Source: Gammaproteobacteria bacterium (lineage in GTDB: Bacteria > Pseudomonadota > Gammaproteobacteria > Pseudomonadales > Azotimanducaceae). From it: a DNA stretch of 64,000 nt. Location of the stretch: assembly GCA_004357385.1 (NCBI GenBank), contig SMWF01000078.1:18627-82626 (forward strand), written 5' to 3'. The notes under the pieces are model-generated. The model searched no databases, was not told the DNA's origin, and saw only the letters and a list, made by a program, of their open reading frames with translations. The position numbers and the translations under genes are program-made. Below, piece after piece: positions 35,901 to 45,300 of the stretch (within the stretch, counting starts at the first letter, position 1; every line of letters begins with the position of its first letter).

Positions 35901-36100
35901 TCTTCGAGTCCTCGACCATGGCCATGTACATCACGCCTATCGCAGTCACCATCTGCTTCGGTCTGGGGTTCTCGACGTTGCTGGTCCTGCTGGTCATCCC
36001 AGCGCTCGTGCTGCTGCTGGAGCAGCTCAAGATCAATCTCGGGGACGCGGTTGCGCGCCTGCTAGCGCGCGCGCGGCCATCTCAAGGAGCAAACGCATGA
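32978..36100 (+). CDS. RND family efflux/transport pump, inner-membrane subunit
   Basis: 1040 residues, the usual HAE1/AcrB-like size. A helix at about 10-30, two large periplasmic loops and two sets of transmembrane helices are visible; TM4 contains the proton-relay aspartates in 'GIVVDDAIVVGED'. It exports drugs, lipids or other amphiphiles across the envelope with a fusion protein and an outer-membrane channel. The start at GTG 32978 has GGAGGTG 6 bases upstream. The fusion protein gene follows with a 4-base overlap, so pump first and adaptor second, the reverse of acrAB. No outer-membrane channel gene is present. Confidence 0.92.
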   Translation: MIRLLAEHRVAANLAMIMMTLAGLWAIKSIPSSLDPPMALPLIFVEVEWRGAAAEDIEELVTTPIEQQLRTLNSLRELTSRTNNGNVQIRVMFDYDADMVVALDQVKQRVANIRNLPLDIEPPTVRRWIDMEPIAAVLVTGPDDINELIPLVRALEKDLLSRGIEGVLYDGLPEEEIALLIGGQRLHELGLTMDELAAEVARVSRNVPAGTVGRGQGSRQLRSLDQQRDPLSFEQLYIRNVDQLIRLGNIAEVVQRPRDGQPIVTQNGQPAIEMILWRSTDSDAWQAEQVLKTWLAEVRPTLPEGVELTLYNNVWDLLGAQLGMIVKNGLTGLLLVVLTLFAFLPVRVGWWVTVGIPVSFMLALALFYSVFGYGVSIIALIGFIMALGIVVDDAIVVGEDAVTQFESGKSPVDAAVAGAQRMWVPVVTSSLTTLAAFLPLILVGGRLGASVLALPTVLLCVILASLIECFAVLPGHLKSAFERQQAGSVSKFRQRFDAAFTRLRRERFEPLVRRALDYPGATVCAALGAMICAFSLVASQHVGIAFVMGFDLQSLSANVEFSASASDAQKQHFIDELEAGLERVNREHDYANVQSWVTKYNLAEFNKEQETGVQYASIDAPYALEEARTLAPTEFVEAWRSYVNQPPYVEQLLLAVEGGANNGQSDIALALRGTSIEQLRQGADLLKAELAGYPGVSNVTDDLPYGKEQLIYRLTPTGRTLGLTSESLGSQLRSAYNGRLVQIFNQNNSELEVRVMLPDAERDNLASLQQFPIRTPDGTFVPLANVATLHNRRGIDVIRHQDSEMAIRIYADVDEEANNAISIVADLEENRLAPILERYDLTFGLSGKSRQDQVMLEVMGVGAVLSLILIYLILAWVFASYLWPLAIMTAIPFGLTGAIVGHWLLGMDIGAMSLLAFFSLTGIVVNDSIVLISFVKRSVEAGTQIKQALFEAISARFRAVILTSLTTIAGLLPLIFESSTMAMYITPIAVTICFGLGFSTLLVLLVIPALVLLLEQLKINLGDAVARLLARARPSQGANA

Positions 36101-37401
36101 CGTCAACCAGAACGCTGAGCGAGATCGTGAGTTCTCTGCGGCGGCGTCCCCGGCTGCGCAGAGCCGCCGTCGGCATCGGTTTTCTTGCAGTGTCGGCGCT
36201 TGCCAGCGTATCGATCTTCGCGACCGCGCCCAACGCGGTGCCCGAAACGCCCCGGGAGCGGGCGTGGCCCGTCTCGGTGATGATCGCGGAACCGGCCATG
36301 TTGAGCCCGAAGTTCTCGAGCTACGGGCGCGTGGAGTCATCGCGCCAGAGCCGAATCCGTACCAATCTGATCGCAGAGATCGCCCAGGTCCACGTGCGCG
36401 AAGGGGAGTGGGTGGCGGCCGGTGACGTACTGGTTGAGCTGCGCCGTGACGGGTTGGAGCTTACCGAGCGGCGGCGTGCCGCGGAACTCGACCAGGAGCG
36501 TGCGAATCTCAATTCTATTTCCATGGCCTTGAATCTGATCGAAAAGTCCTCCGAACATTTCGTGGCCATGCACCGAATATCGCAGACCAAACTCGAGCGA
36601 CACGAAGGCCTCTTCGAGCGTCGCATGATCTCCCGTTCATTGCTCGACGACGTGCTGCAGCAAACCAGTGCTGCCAGCATCGAGTATCAGCGGCATCTGC
36701 GGGAGCTGGCGGACTTCCCGAATCAGCTGAGCGCCCAGCGGGCGCGGGTCGCCAAGGCCGAGGCGCTGCTCGACCAGGCGCGGCTCGACCTGGATCATGC
36801 GACGATTCGCGCGCCCTTCTCCGGACCGGTGATATCGGTCGACGCATCGCCGGGTGACTACAGCGCCAGCGGCGCAGTGCTGGTCGAGGTGGCAGATGCC
36901 TCGGGATTCGAGGTGCGCGCACCCATTCCGGACACCTACCGGGCGCGCGTCCGGCGATATCTGCGCGCCGGTCAGCCGGTCACGGCCGCTGCGATGATCG
37001 GCGGCGTGCAGACTGCACTTCTGCTCACGCGCTTCGCCGGGAACGTCCGCGCAGGCCACAGTGGCAGCGACGCGTTCTTCGAGATCAATGCGGCGGCGGG
37101 TTCAGCCCCGCCGGAAGTCGGCCGGGTCGTGAACCTGACGATTACGCTGCCGCCCGAGGCCAACCTCGTCGCCCTGCCCGTGCAATCGATCTACGAAAAC
37201 GACCGCATCTACCAGGTGCACAACAGTCGTCTGAAAGCGCTGACGGTGGAACGCCTCGGTGATCATCAGACCCAGGCCGGCGAGTATCGAATTCTGGTAC
37301 GGTCCAGCGAACTCGAAGCCGGCCTGTCGATCCTGACCACTCAACTGCCGAAAGCGATCTCCGGTCTGCTGGTACGGCCGATTGGAGCGGTCGATGGCTA
37401 G
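36097..37401 (+). CDS. RND efflux membrane fusion (periplasmic adaptor) protein
   Basis: 434 residues from ATG 36097, which overlaps the pump stop as ATGA; the open frame upstream lies inside the pump gene. A basic N-terminus and a hydrophobic segment (about 24-44) anchor it. The lipoyl halves are seen at 'IAEIAQVHVREGEWVAAGDVLVEL' and 'IRAPFSGPVISVDASPGDY', with a helical hairpin in between (about 115-250). It links the RND pump to an outer-membrane channel not encoded here. It converges on holA with a 4-base overlap. Confidence 0.9.
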   Translation: MTSTRTLSEIVSSLRRRPRLRRAAVGIGFLAVSALASVSIFATAPNAVPETPRERAWPVSVMIAEPAMLSPKFSSYGRVESSRQSRIRTNLIAEIAQVHVREGEWVAAGDVLVELRRDGLELTERRRAAELDQERANLNSISMALNLIEKSSEHFVAMHRISQTKLERHEGLFERRMISRSLLDDVLQQTSAASIEYQRHLRELADFPNQLSAQRARVAKAEALLDQARLDLDHATIRAPFSGPVISVDASPGDYSASGAVLVEVADASGFEVRAPIPDTYRARVRRYLRAGQPVTAAAMIGGVQTALLLTRFAGNVRAGHSGSDAFFEINAAAGSAPPEVGRVVNLTITLPPEANLVALPVQSIYENDRIYQVHNSRLKALTVERLGDHQTQAGEYRILVRSSELEAGLSILTTQLPKAISGLLVRPIGAVDG

Positions 37402-38384
37402 GGAGTGTCAGTCAGCAGGAGCCGAACGCCCGCCAGGCGCAACAGCAGTAACTCCAGCGTGCGCCAGGGGTCTCCTTCGCGCAGCCCTTTGACGCGCTGA
37501 TCCACCAGTGCCGAATCGATGAGCAACTGCTCGAGTTCGGCACGCCCGAGACGCCGCCCGGCGTCTCGCAGCAAACGCTCGCGCTGCTTCGGGAGCCCGC
37601 GTCGGGGCCCCTCGATCAGTTGGCGTAGCTGGCTGACGAACGACCCGTGGGCGGCCAGGGGTTGTATTCCTTCCTGGCGCAGCACCGAAATGATGTGCCT
37701 CACCCGGCCTGGTTGCCCCGCCAATGCGGCATCCGTCAGGTCGAAGGCATCGTAGTGTGAGGCGTCCAGCACGGCGTCCTGCAGCGCGGCCAGCGAGACC
37801 GGCATCGTGAGCTCCAGCAGCTTCAGCTTCTCGATTTCCTGCACGGCGGCCAGCAGATTGCCTTCCATTCGCTCACTGAAAAAGGTGAGCGCGTCTCGAT
37901 CCAGCGTGATTCCGGCGCGTTCGCAGCGCCGCGACAGCCAACGCGGCATTTCGGCCACATCGACCGGCCACACCTGCACCACGCCGGCACTCTTTTGAAA
38001 TGCCTTGAACCACGCAGTATTGCGCTGCCGGGAGTCCAGGCGCTCGGTGCGCACAAGCAGCAACGCATCCTCGACAGGAGCTTCCAGGTACGCGCGCAAT
38101 GCATCGGATGCCGCGCGATCGAACTGCTTTGGCGTCAGACGCAGATCCAACAGGCGGCGTTCGGAAAATAGTGACATGTTGGCGGCGCTGTTCCGCAATT
38201 CAGCCCAGCTGAACCCCGAATCGACGTGCATCACCTGGCGTTCGGCGTAGCCCTGGCCGCGCGCCGCAGCAATCACCTCGTCACAGGCCTCCTGAACCAG
38301 TAGCGGCTCGCCCCCACAGATCAGGTAAACGGGCGCCAGCGGTCCCTCGAGGTGCGCCGGAAGCTCTTCAGGCCGGATCTGCAT
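37398..38384 (-). CDS. holA: DNA polymerase III delta subunit
   Basis: 328 residues from the ATG at 38384. The upstream part of the frame overlaps lptE and is not HolA-like. 'PVYLICGGEPLLVQEACDEVI' is the N-terminal signature, followed by AAA+-like domains I and II and the C-terminal collar helix. HolA is the sliding-clamp loader subunit that opens the beta clamp. Its 5' end overlaps lptE by 17 bases, and the block leuS-lptE-holA is the gammaproteobacterial order. Confidence 0.9.
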   Translation of the reverse strand: MQIRPEELPAHLEGPLAPVYLICGGEPLLVQEACDEVIAAARGQGYAERQVMHVDSGFSWAELRNSAANMSLFSERRLLDLRLTPKQFDRAASDALRAYLEAPVEDALLLVRTERLDSRQRNTAWFKAFQKSAGVVQVWPVDVAEMPRWLSRRCERAGITLDRDALTFFSERMEGNLLAAVQEIEKLKLLELTMPVSLAALQDAVLDASHYDAFDLTDAALAGQPGRVRHIISVLRQEGIQPLAAHGSFVSQLRQLIEGPRRGLPKQRERLLRDAGRRLGRAELEQLLIDSALVDQRVKGLREGDPWRTLELLLLRLAGVRLLLTDTP

Positions 38385-38925
38385 GCGTGGTTGCCTCCGG
38401 GGTGCTCGCCCGGCTACGAGTCGCCGTGTCGAGACTGCGCAGGATCTGCTGCACCAGATCCTGTTCCATCTCGCCCCGCAGCAACGCCTGCTCTTCGCTG
38501 CTGCCCACGATGTTGTTGCGGTCGAGCCGGTACGTCCGGGCCACGCGAATCGAGCGTTCTTCGACGAGCAACGTCTGGACAGGTTCGGTATCGGCACCTG
38601 CCGGTTCCTGAGCAACTATGCGATAACGAATCTCGAGCGAGATTTCGTACTCGGCGGTCCGTACCCGTTCCGTGACCGAGATGCTGCGCCGGTTGTCACG
38701 CTGAGCCGTCAGATCGATGACGACATCCGCCGCAGACCGATCCGTAACGACTTCGACGCCGGCGAATCCAAGCGAACGTGCCAGCTGACGCTCGATGGTG
38801 ACAGCGCGCACAGAGCTGACATACACGCGTTCGAAATTCGCGCTCAGTTCGTTGCCACGCAGGTGGAAACCGCAGCCGGCCAGCACCCATAGCATGACTA
38901 TCGCCCCGGGCGCTGCGCGCTTCAT
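38368..38925 (-). CDS. lptE: LPS-assembly lipoprotein LptE
   Basis: 185 residues. A lipoprotein signal peptide ends in the lipobox LAGC (Cys18), followed by 'GFHLRGNELSANFERVYVSS'. LptE plugs the LptD barrel in the outer membrane and helps the last step of LPS insertion. It overlaps leuS by 4 bases and holA by 17 bases. An acidic, variable C-terminus is usual. It is relevant to the LptFG pair at 13284, as it shows that a normal Lpt pathway exists in this organism. Confidence 0.9.
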   Translation of the reverse strand: MKRAAPGAIVMLWVLAGCGFHLRGNELSANFERVYVSSVRAVTIERQLARSLGFAGVEVVTDRSAADVVIDLTAQRDNRRSISVTERVRTAEYEISLEIRYRIVAQEPAGADTEPVQTLLVEERSIRVARTYRLDRNNIVGSSEEQALLRGEMEQDLVQQILRSLDTATRSRASTPEATTHADPA

Positions 38926-41357
38926 CCGACCACGAAGTTGATCAGTTTCCCGGGAACATAGATCGTCTTACGAACGGTCTTGCCCTTGAGGAACCGGCTG
39001 ACATTGTCGTTGCCAAGGGCCGCCTGAGTAACGGTTTCCTCATCGGCGTCGGCCGCGACCTGAACCTGCCCGCGAACTTTGCCCTGTACCTGCACGACGA
39101 TCTCCAAGCGCTCTTCGACCAGCTTCGCTGGATCGTAACTCGGCCACTCGGCCGATTCGAACACACTGTCTTTGTAGCCAAGCCGCTGGTACAACTCTTC
39201 GGCAATGTGTGGCGCAAAGGGCGCGATCATCACCACCAGTGGTTCCACTTCACCTCGCGCCGCGATGCGGCCACCCGCCCGCACTACGTTCAGGTACTCC
39301 ATCATTGCCGCGATCGCCGTGTTGTACTGAAGGGCCGGTAGTTGTTCGGACACCTGGCGAATCGTCTGGTGAAGTTTGCGCTCGACCCGTGCGTCGGGCG
39401 ACCGGTCCTCCGCCTGCACCACGCTCTGCCAGAGCCGGGAAAGGAAGCTGTGTGGCCCGTGCAGACCCTGCTCCCGGTAGTCGCCACCCTGTTCGAAGGG
39501 TCCGAGGAACATCAGAAACACCCGCAACGTATCCGCCCCGAACTGATCGATGATGCTGTCCGGAACGACGACGGTGCCCCGGCTCTTCGACATCTTCGAG
39601 CCTTCGTTGATGATCAGGCCGTGCGCCCGGAAGCGGCTGAAGGGCTCATCGAAATCAATGTGTCCGAGGTCGTGCAGCGCCATGGTGATGAACCGCGCGT
39701 ACATCAGATGCAGCACCGCGTGCTCATGGCCACCGATGTAAGTATCCACCGGCAACCACTTGGCCGTCAGCTCGGGGTCGAAGGGAACGTCGTTCAGCTC
39801 GGCACTCGGATAGCGAATAAAGTACCAGGCCGAGTCGAGAAACGTGTCCGACACGTCGGTTTCGCGGCGCGCAGCGCCGCCGCAATCGGGGCATTGCGTT
39901 TCGTACCATTCCTTGAGCCGCGCCAGCGGGCTGACTCCCGAGTCGTCCGGCTTAAAATCTTCGAGGCGCGGCAGCAGTACCGGGAGTTCATTCACCGGGA
40001 CCGGAACGGGACCGCAGGCGTCACAATGAATGATCGGGATCGGCGGGCCCCAGTAGCGCTGCCGGGACACGCACCAGTCGTGCAGGCGATAGTTTATCTT
40101 GGCTTCGGCCCGGCCCTCGTCTGCCAACTGTTCGACGATGGCGCGTTTAGCCGCGTCCACCGACAAGCCATCGAAGTCGCCGGAGTTGACCAGCACGCCA
40201 TCACCGGTGTACGCCTCGTCGAGCACGGTCGATGCATCGTCGCCGGGCGCCGCAATGACCCGGACAATCGGCAGATCGAACGCCGCAGCGAAGCCGAAAT
40301 CCCGCTCGTCGTGACCCGGGACGGCCATGATTGCGCCCGTGCCGTAGGCCATCAGCACGTAATCCGCAATCCAGACCGGGATCGGCTGATGCGTCACCGG
40401 ATTGATGCAATACCCACCGGTGAATACGCCGGTTTTGTCCTTGTCGATTTTCTGGCGTTCGATCAGATCGCGGCTGGCAACCTCCGCGCGGTACGCATCG
40501 ACGGCGACGCGTTGCTCGTCCGTGGTCAACACGTCCACCAGATCGTGCTCTGGTGCCAGCACCATATAGGTTGCACCGAACAGGGTATCCGGTCGGGTAG
40601 TAAACACCGGCAGTGTCTGGGCTGCGTCCTGAACCGCGAATTGCACTTCAGCGCCTTCGCTGCGGCCAATCCAGTTGGCCTGGGCCTTGCGCGTGGCGTC
40701 AGACCAGTCGAGCCCTTCGATGTTATCCAACAGGCGCCCGGCATAACGCGTGATGTTGAAGAACCATTGCAGGAACTCGCGCTGTTCGACCTGCGTATCG
40801 CAGCGCTCGCACACACCCTGAATGACCTGCTCGTTGGCCAGCACCGTTTTACAGGAGGGACACCAGTTGACCGGCGCCTTGCGCTGCTCCGCGAGTCCGC
40901 CCTTGAACAGTTCCAGGAAGATCCACTGGGTCCACTTGTAATACTCGGGTTGCGTGGTGTCCACGGCATGGTCCCAATCGAACATGCCACCCATGCGCTT
41001 CAACTGACGGGTAAAGTTAGCGACATTCCGTGGAATCAGCTCATTGGGATTGGTGCCCACCTTGAGCGCGTAGTTTTCCGAATGAATGCCGAACGCATCG
41101 AAGCCAATCGGCTCAAACACGTCGCGACCAAGCAGCCGCTGGTAGCGGCCATGGACGTCGGCGCCGGTGAACGCAAAGATGTTGCCGATGTGCAGCCCTT
41201 CGGCCGACGGGTAGGGGAACATCATCAGGTTGAAGAATGGATCCTTCGCCGTGCGCAGGTCCTGGGTGGTGAACGTATTAGTCCCATGCTCAGCCCATTC
41301 CGCCTGCCATTTTTCCTCAATGGCGATCGGGTCGTAGCGTTCGAATTCCGTACTCAT
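38922..41357 (-). CDS. leuS: leucine-tRNA ligase
   Basis: 811 residues from the ATG at 41357, after which all sequence is conserved; the open frame extends upstream, but those residues are unlike LeuS. HIGH motif as 'EGLHIGN', KMSKS as 'GSKMSKSRG', and the CPSC...CERC zinc-like cluster near 155-175 are present. The editing domain (CP1) is around 220-410. It charges tRNA-Leu and removes mischarged amino acids. Cotranscribed with lptE and holA downstream. Slightly shorter than the E. coli enzyme (860). Confidence 0.95.
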   Translation of the reverse strand: MSTEFERYDPIAIEEKWQAEWAEHGTNTFTTQDLRTAKDPFFNLMMFPYPSAEGLHIGNIFAFTGADVHGRYQRLLGRDVFEPIGFDAFGIHSENYALKVGTNPNELIPRNVANFTRQLKRMGGMFDWDHAVDTTQPEYYKWTQWIFLELFKGGLAEQRKAPVNWCPSCKTVLANEQVIQGVCERCDTQVEQREFLQWFFNITRYAGRLLDNIEGLDWSDATRKAQANWIGRSEGAEVQFAVQDAAQTLPVFTTRPDTLFGATYMVLAPEHDLVDVLTTDEQRVAVDAYRAEVASRDLIERQKIDKDKTGVFTGGYCINPVTHQPIPVWIADYVLMAYGTGAIMAVPGHDERDFGFAAAFDLPIVRVIAAPGDDASTVLDEAYTGDGVLVNSGDFDGLSVDAAKRAIVEQLADEGRAEAKINYRLHDWCVSRQRYWGPPIPIIHCDACGPVPVPVNELPVLLPRLEDFKPDDSGVSPLARLKEWYETQCPDCGGAARRETDVSDTFLDSAWYFIRYPSAELNDVPFDPELTAKWLPVDTYIGGHEHAVLHLMYARFITMALHDLGHIDFDEPFSRFRAHGLIINEGSKMSKSRGTVVVPDSIIDQFGADTLRVFLMFLGPFEQGGDYREQGLHGPHSFLSRLWQSVVQAEDRSPDARVERKLHQTIRQVSEQLPALQYNTAIAAMMEYLNVVRAGGRIAARGEVEPLVVMIAPFAPHIAEELYQRLGYKDSVFESAEWPSYDPAKLVEERLEIVVQVQGKVRGQVQVAADADEETVTQAALGNDNVSRFLKGKTVRKTIYVPGKLINFVVG

Positions 41358-41365
41358 CAGATTCG

Positions 41366-42901
41366 TCAAGTGCGTCGAAAAAAAGGTCGCAAGGATACCA
41401 CCCGAACAAGTGTACCGGCGAGGATCAGCGCCAGCCCGACCAGCAACGGTAGATGACCATACCGGCCAAATGGCGTGGTGCCGTTCATTGCCGTGAAGTG
41501 TCCTTCGAGAACCCCGGTCTCGAACTGGGGCAACTCGGCGCGCACCGTACCGTGTGCATCGATGATCGCCGTGACCCCATTGTTGGTCGCCCGCAACACC
41601 CATCGGCCGTTCTCGCGCGCGCGCATGCGCGCCATCTGCACGTGCTGCAGCGGTCCGGTCGAATTACCGAACCAGGAGTCGTTGCTGATGGTCACCAACA
41701 CATCCGCCTCGCGCGCGCTGCGCCGCACCAGATCGGGATAGACGATTTCGTAGCAGATCGCCATTGCCACGCCCCAGGGCCCAGCGCGCAGCAATGGCTG
41801 ATTCTCAGGGCCCGGTTCGGTCCGCGACATCGGCAGGTTGAAGAATTCAATGACCCCGCGCAGCAGGCCCGCCAGTGGAACGTACTCGCCGAATGGCACC
41901 AGACGCTGCTTCACGTAGCGACCCTCGCCGTTGCCAAGGGCCACCGCCGTGTTCCGGAACACGCCGTCGCTGGCAGGCGCACCCGGACTGATTTCATAGG
42001 CCGGTACGCCGAGGATCAGGGTGGCACCGCCCGCCCGCGCCCGCCGATCCATCTCTGCGAGGTAGTCGACCGCCTGGCGCTGGAAAATCGTGATAGCCGC
42101 TTCCGGCCAGATCACCAGATCGTTGTCCCAATGCCCGGCGGTCAGCCGTCGGTGCCGATCCAGGATCATGCCGATGCTGTCCATGCGCCATTTGATGTCC
42201 TGCCCGATGTTGCTCTGGACCAATGCCACCCGACCCGAATCACCTGTCTCGACCCATTGCTTCGACTGGAGTGGCCAGGCCACAAGCCACGGAAGCAGCG
42301 CCAGGGTCACGCCCACCAGACGTTTGCGCCATCCAATCGTTTCCAGCACGGCAACGACGAACGCCACTGAGAAGACCGAGGCGAAACCCACCAGCAAGAC
42401 TCCACCCACCGGGGCCAACGCCCCCAGCGGGTCGTCAATGTGGGCATAGCCAATGAACAGCCACGGAAATCCGGTCAGCACCCATGTCAGGAGCCATTCA
42501 GTCAATGTCCAGGTGGCTGCAAACGCAAAGCCATCGGCCAATGGCCGCGCCGTGCGCAGCCAGCGACCATAGACCCAGCCCTGCAACGATGAGAACAACG
42601 CCAGTCCGGCGACGAACAGCAGCACCAGGAAACCCGCCAGTGCGGGGGTCGCGTGGCCGTAATCGTGAATACTGACGTAGATCCACGACACGCCAGCCGC
42701 GTACTTCCCCACGCCGTACCACCAACCGAGCATGGCGGTACTGTGCGGCAGTGCCCTGTTCAGTACCCACAACAGCGCGCCCGCCGACGCAGGCGCGAGC
42801 AGCCAGTAATCGAAGGGAGCAAGCGCAAAGGGCAGCGCCGCACCCGCGAGCAAAGCTGCCCAGAACGCCGGCGGGAAAATCCGCGCTGTGAGGCCCCGCA
42901 T
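41366..42901 (-). CDS. lnt: apolipoprotein N-acyltransferase
   Basis: 511 residues, integral membrane. Six N-terminal helices are followed by a nitrilase-like periplasmic domain with the catalytic triad Glu267 (WPEAAI), Lys331 (KQRLVPFGEY) and Cys383 (AICYEIVYP). It adds the third acyl chain to mature lipoproteins. It is 8 bases upstream of leuS in the same direction, in the conserved order corC-lnt-leuS. The length and triad are normal. Confidence 0.95.
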   Translation of the reverse strand: MRGLTARIFPPAFWAALLAGAALPFALAPFDYWLLAPASAGALLWVLNRALPHSTAMLGWWYGVGKYAAGVSWIYVSIHDYGHATPALAGFLVLLFVAGLALFSSLQGWVYGRWLRTARPLADGFAFAATWTLTEWLLTWVLTGFPWLFIGYAHIDDPLGALAPVGGVLLVGFASVFSVAFVVAVLETIGWRKRLVGVTLALLPWLVAWPLQSKQWVETGDSGRVALVQSNIGQDIKWRMDSIGMILDRHRRLTAGHWDNDLVIWPEAAITIFQRQAVDYLAEMDRRARAGGATLILGVPAYEISPGAPASDGVFRNTAVALGNGEGRYVKQRLVPFGEYVPLAGLLRGVIEFFNLPMSRTEPGPENQPLLRAGPWGVAMAICYEIVYPDLVRRSAREADVLVTISNDSWFGNSTGPLQHVQMARMRARENGRWVLRATNNGVTAIIDAHGTVRAELPQFETGVLEGHFTAMNGTTPFGRYGHLPLLVGLALILAGTLVRVVSLRPFFRRT

Positions 42902-42938
42902 CGCTAGCGGACGGGCACCCTGGGAGTAGGAAAATCGC

Positions 42939-43787
42939 TCACGCGTCGCGTTCCAGGCGCGTCATGTGCAACAGTCGAATGCGACGGCTGTCGGCGGCGA
43001 GCACCCGGAACTGGAAGTCACCGAAGCGGCCCGTCTCCTCCCGCGTCGGCAAGTGACCGATCTGCTTCAACAGGACCCCGCCAATGGTATCGAACTCATT
43101 AGCGTCGAAATCGGTGTCGAAATACTCGTTGAACTCGTCGATGGGAGTCGTTGCCTTGACCGTGAAGTTGCGCGCATCCAGCTCCTTGATGAAGCTTTCT
43201 TCGTCGACATCGTACTCATCCTCGATGTCCCCGACGATCTGCTCCACCACATCCTCGATGGTGATCGCCCCTGAGACGTGACCGTATTCATCGACCACCA
43301 CCGCCATGTGATTGCGCGTACTGCGAAACTCCTGCAGCAGCACGTTCAAGCGTTTGCTCTCCGGAACCACCGTCGCCGGCCGTATGCAATCCTTGATGTC
43401 GAAGTCGTCCCAGTCGTCCTGAAGCAGCAGCGGCAACAGATCCTTGGCATGCAGAATGCCCTTGACGTCATCGAGGTCATCACCGATGACCGGAAAGCGC
43501 GAGTGTTTGGAGTTGATGATCACCGGCAGAAACTCTTCGAGCCGCGTATCGGCGCACACCGTGACCAGCTGCGACCGGGGGATCATGATGTCGCGGGCGT
43601 GCATATCCGACATGGTCAGCGCGCCGAATATGATGTTCAGAACCTCGCCGTCGACCAGTTGGCGGTCGGCGGCATCCCGCACCATCTCCATGAGATCCTT
43701 GCGATCCGAGGGTTCGCCGCTGAACAGATCAGTGACGCGTCCCAGCCATGAGCGTACGCCACCGTCGCCGCGATCGGGTTCGCTCAT
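42939..43787 (-). CDS. ybeX: CorC/YbeX family transporter-associated CBS protein
   Basis: 282 residues. A short N-terminal part with 'VTDLFSGEPSDRKDLMEMV' is followed by two CBS domains ('MSDMHARDIMIPRSQLVTV' and 'LLPLLLQDDWDDFDIKDCIRPATVVPE') and a C-terminal CorC_HlyC domain. This soluble CorC type, without the DUF21 membrane part, is typical of the ybeZYX-lnt group. It has been linked to magnesium export and to ribosome function in E. coli. It overlaps neither ybeY nor lnt: ybeY starts one base after its end. Confidence 0.9.
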   Translation of the reverse strand: MSEPDRGDGGVRSWLGRVTDLFSGEPSDRKDLMEMVRDAADRQLVDGEVLNIIFGALTMSDMHARDIMIPRSQLVTVCADTRLEEFLPVIINSKHSRFPVIGDDLDDVKGILHAKDLLPLLLQDDWDDFDIKDCIRPATVVPESKRLNVLLQEFRSTRNHMAVVVDEYGHVSGAITIEDVVEQIVGDIEDEYDVDEESFIKELDARNFTVKATTPIDEFNEYFDTDFDANEFDTIGGVLLKQIGHLPTREETGRFGDFQFRVLAADSRRIRLLHMTRLERDA

Positions 43788-44285
43788 CTAGGGGTCCGCA
43801 GCCTGCGGTTGCCGGTAGGGGTTCGGGATTCCCAAACGCTCCAGGACGTCGATCTCTCGACCTTCCATTGTGCGCGCCTCATCCTCCGATTCATGATCAT
43901 ACCCCAAAAGATGCAGCACACCATGCACCACCAGATGTGCCCAGTGATCGTTCACCGCCTTATGTTGTTGCTGTGATTCGCGCACCACGATCGGCGCGCA
44001 CAACAGGATATCGCCGAGGGGTGCGAGTTCCGCCGGCAGCCCTTCCTGATCCGCCGCGAACGACAGAACATTGGTGGCTCGATCGATTCCCCGGTAGCGC
44101 GCATTGAGCTTGCGCCCCTCCTCCTCATCCACGATCCGCACACAGATGTGCCCGCCAGGTTGACCTTCCGATGCGAGCGTTGCCGCCGCCCAGGCGCACA
44201 GCTGCCGTCGGCCCGGCAACGGCCGATGGCCGCTGGCAAACTGGACGTCGATGCAGGCCGAGGGATCAGCGCCCGTGTCGCTCAT
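43788..44285 (-). CDS. ybeY: endoribonuclease YbeY
   Basis: 165 residues from the ATG at 44285; the open frame goes further up but overlaps phoH. The zinc site 'HLVVHGVLHLLGYDHE' (HGxLHxxGYDH) is complete, and the start 'IDVQFASG' is normal. YbeY takes part in 16S rRNA 3' end maturation and late 70S quality control. It overlaps phoH by 20 bases at its 5' end, and corC follows immediately. Confidence 0.93.
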   Translation of the reverse strand: MSDTGADPSACIDVQFASGHRPLPGRRQLCAWAAATLASEGQPGGHICVRIVDEEEGRKLNARYRGIDRATNVLSFAADQEGLPAELAPLGDILLCAPIVVRESQQQHKAVNDHWAHLVVHGVLHLLGYDHESEDEARTMEGREIDVLERLGIPNPYRQPQAADP

Positions 44286-45300
44286 CAGTTCCTGAATCCG
44301 ACCCCCGAGACGCTTCGACAACGTCATTGACGGCGTACGCTTCGACGATGCGCTGCACCAGCGGATGGCGAACGACGTCTTTAGAGCCAAACCGCGTGAA
44401 CGAGAGACCGTTCACCTCCCGCAGAATATCGATGACGTGGATCAATCCCGAACGGCTGCCGCGCGGCAAATCGATCTGCGTGATGTCGCCGGTAATCACC
44501 GCTGTCGAGCCAAAGCCGATTCGCGTCAGAAACATCTTCATCTGTGCGGCCGTCGTGTTCTGACTTTCATCGAGAATGATGAAGGCGTTGTTCAACGTGC
44601 GGCCGCGCATATAGGCAAGCGGCGCGACCTCGATGATGTTGCGTTCGATGTACTTGTGGACCCGCTCGACGCCCATCATTTCGTACAACGCGTCGTACAA
44701 CGGGCGCAGGTAGGGGTCTATCTTCTGTGCCAGATCACCCGGCAGAAAGCCCAGCTTCTCACCGGCCTCAACCGCCGGTCGGACCAGCAGTATCCGATTG
44801 ACCCGCTGGCCTTCCAGCGCGGCCACGGCGCAGGCGACTGCCAGATAGGTCTTGCCGGTACCGGCCGGTCCGACGCCGAAACTGATATCCGTGGTCTGAA
44901 TTGCCTGGACGTAACTGATTTGATTCGCGCCGCGCGGCTTGATGGTTTTGCGCCGGGTACGAATGATGTTTTCCTCCGGCTCCGCGGTCGGGTTCAGCAA
45001 CGCTTCAACGCCAGACTCCTGCAGATAAAGGTGAATGGCCTGGGAATCGAGCGGCTCGTCTCGCGCATCTTCATAGAGCCGTTTCAGCAACGCTTCACAC
45101 ACTTCGACGTTGGACTGAAGACCCGACAGCTGGAACTCGTTGCCCCGGTTGCGCACCTGGATACCCAGCCGATCTTCGAGGTACTTGAGATTCTGATCGA
45201 ACGGCCCGCACAGAGCGGCCAGGCGGGTGGATTCGTTCGGCTCGAGGACGACGTTTGCAGTATGCGCTGCGACCGGATTGGCGATGTCGTTCAAATTCAC
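44266..45300 (-). CDS. phoH: PhoH-like ATPase YbeZ
   Basis: 344 residues. Walker [12 protein letters not shown] and '[11 protein letters not shown]' Walker B are visible, after an N-terminal KH-like domain. YbeZ works with YbeY in RNA handling and stress. It overlaps miaB by 4 bases and ybeY by 20. Length and motifs are standard. Confidence 0.92.
   Translation of the reverse strand: MNLNDIANPVAAHTANVVLEPNESTRLAALCGPFDQNLKYLEDRLGIQVRNRGNEFQLSGLQSNVEVCEALLKRLYEDARDEPLDSQAIHLYLQESGVEALLNPTAEPEENIIRTRRKTIKPRGANQISYVQAIQTTDISFGVGPAGTGKTYLAVACAVAALEGQRVNRILLVRPAVEAGEKLGFLPGDLAQKIDPYLRPLYDALYEMMGVERVHKYIERNIIEVAPLAYMRGRTLNNAFIILDESQNTTAAQMKMFLTRIGFGSTAVITGDITQIDLPRGSRSGLIHVIDILREVNGLSFTRFGSKDVVRHPLVQRIVEAYAVNDVVEASRGSDSGTDERHGR

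Noticed and set aside
39342..41456. Very long plus-strand open frame opposite leuS
   Set aside because: It is the complement of a strongly conserved gene in a GC-rich sequence; the translated product shows no family pattern. The same applies to long frames opposite oppA (22447-24138) and the acyl-AMP ligase (2133-3617).
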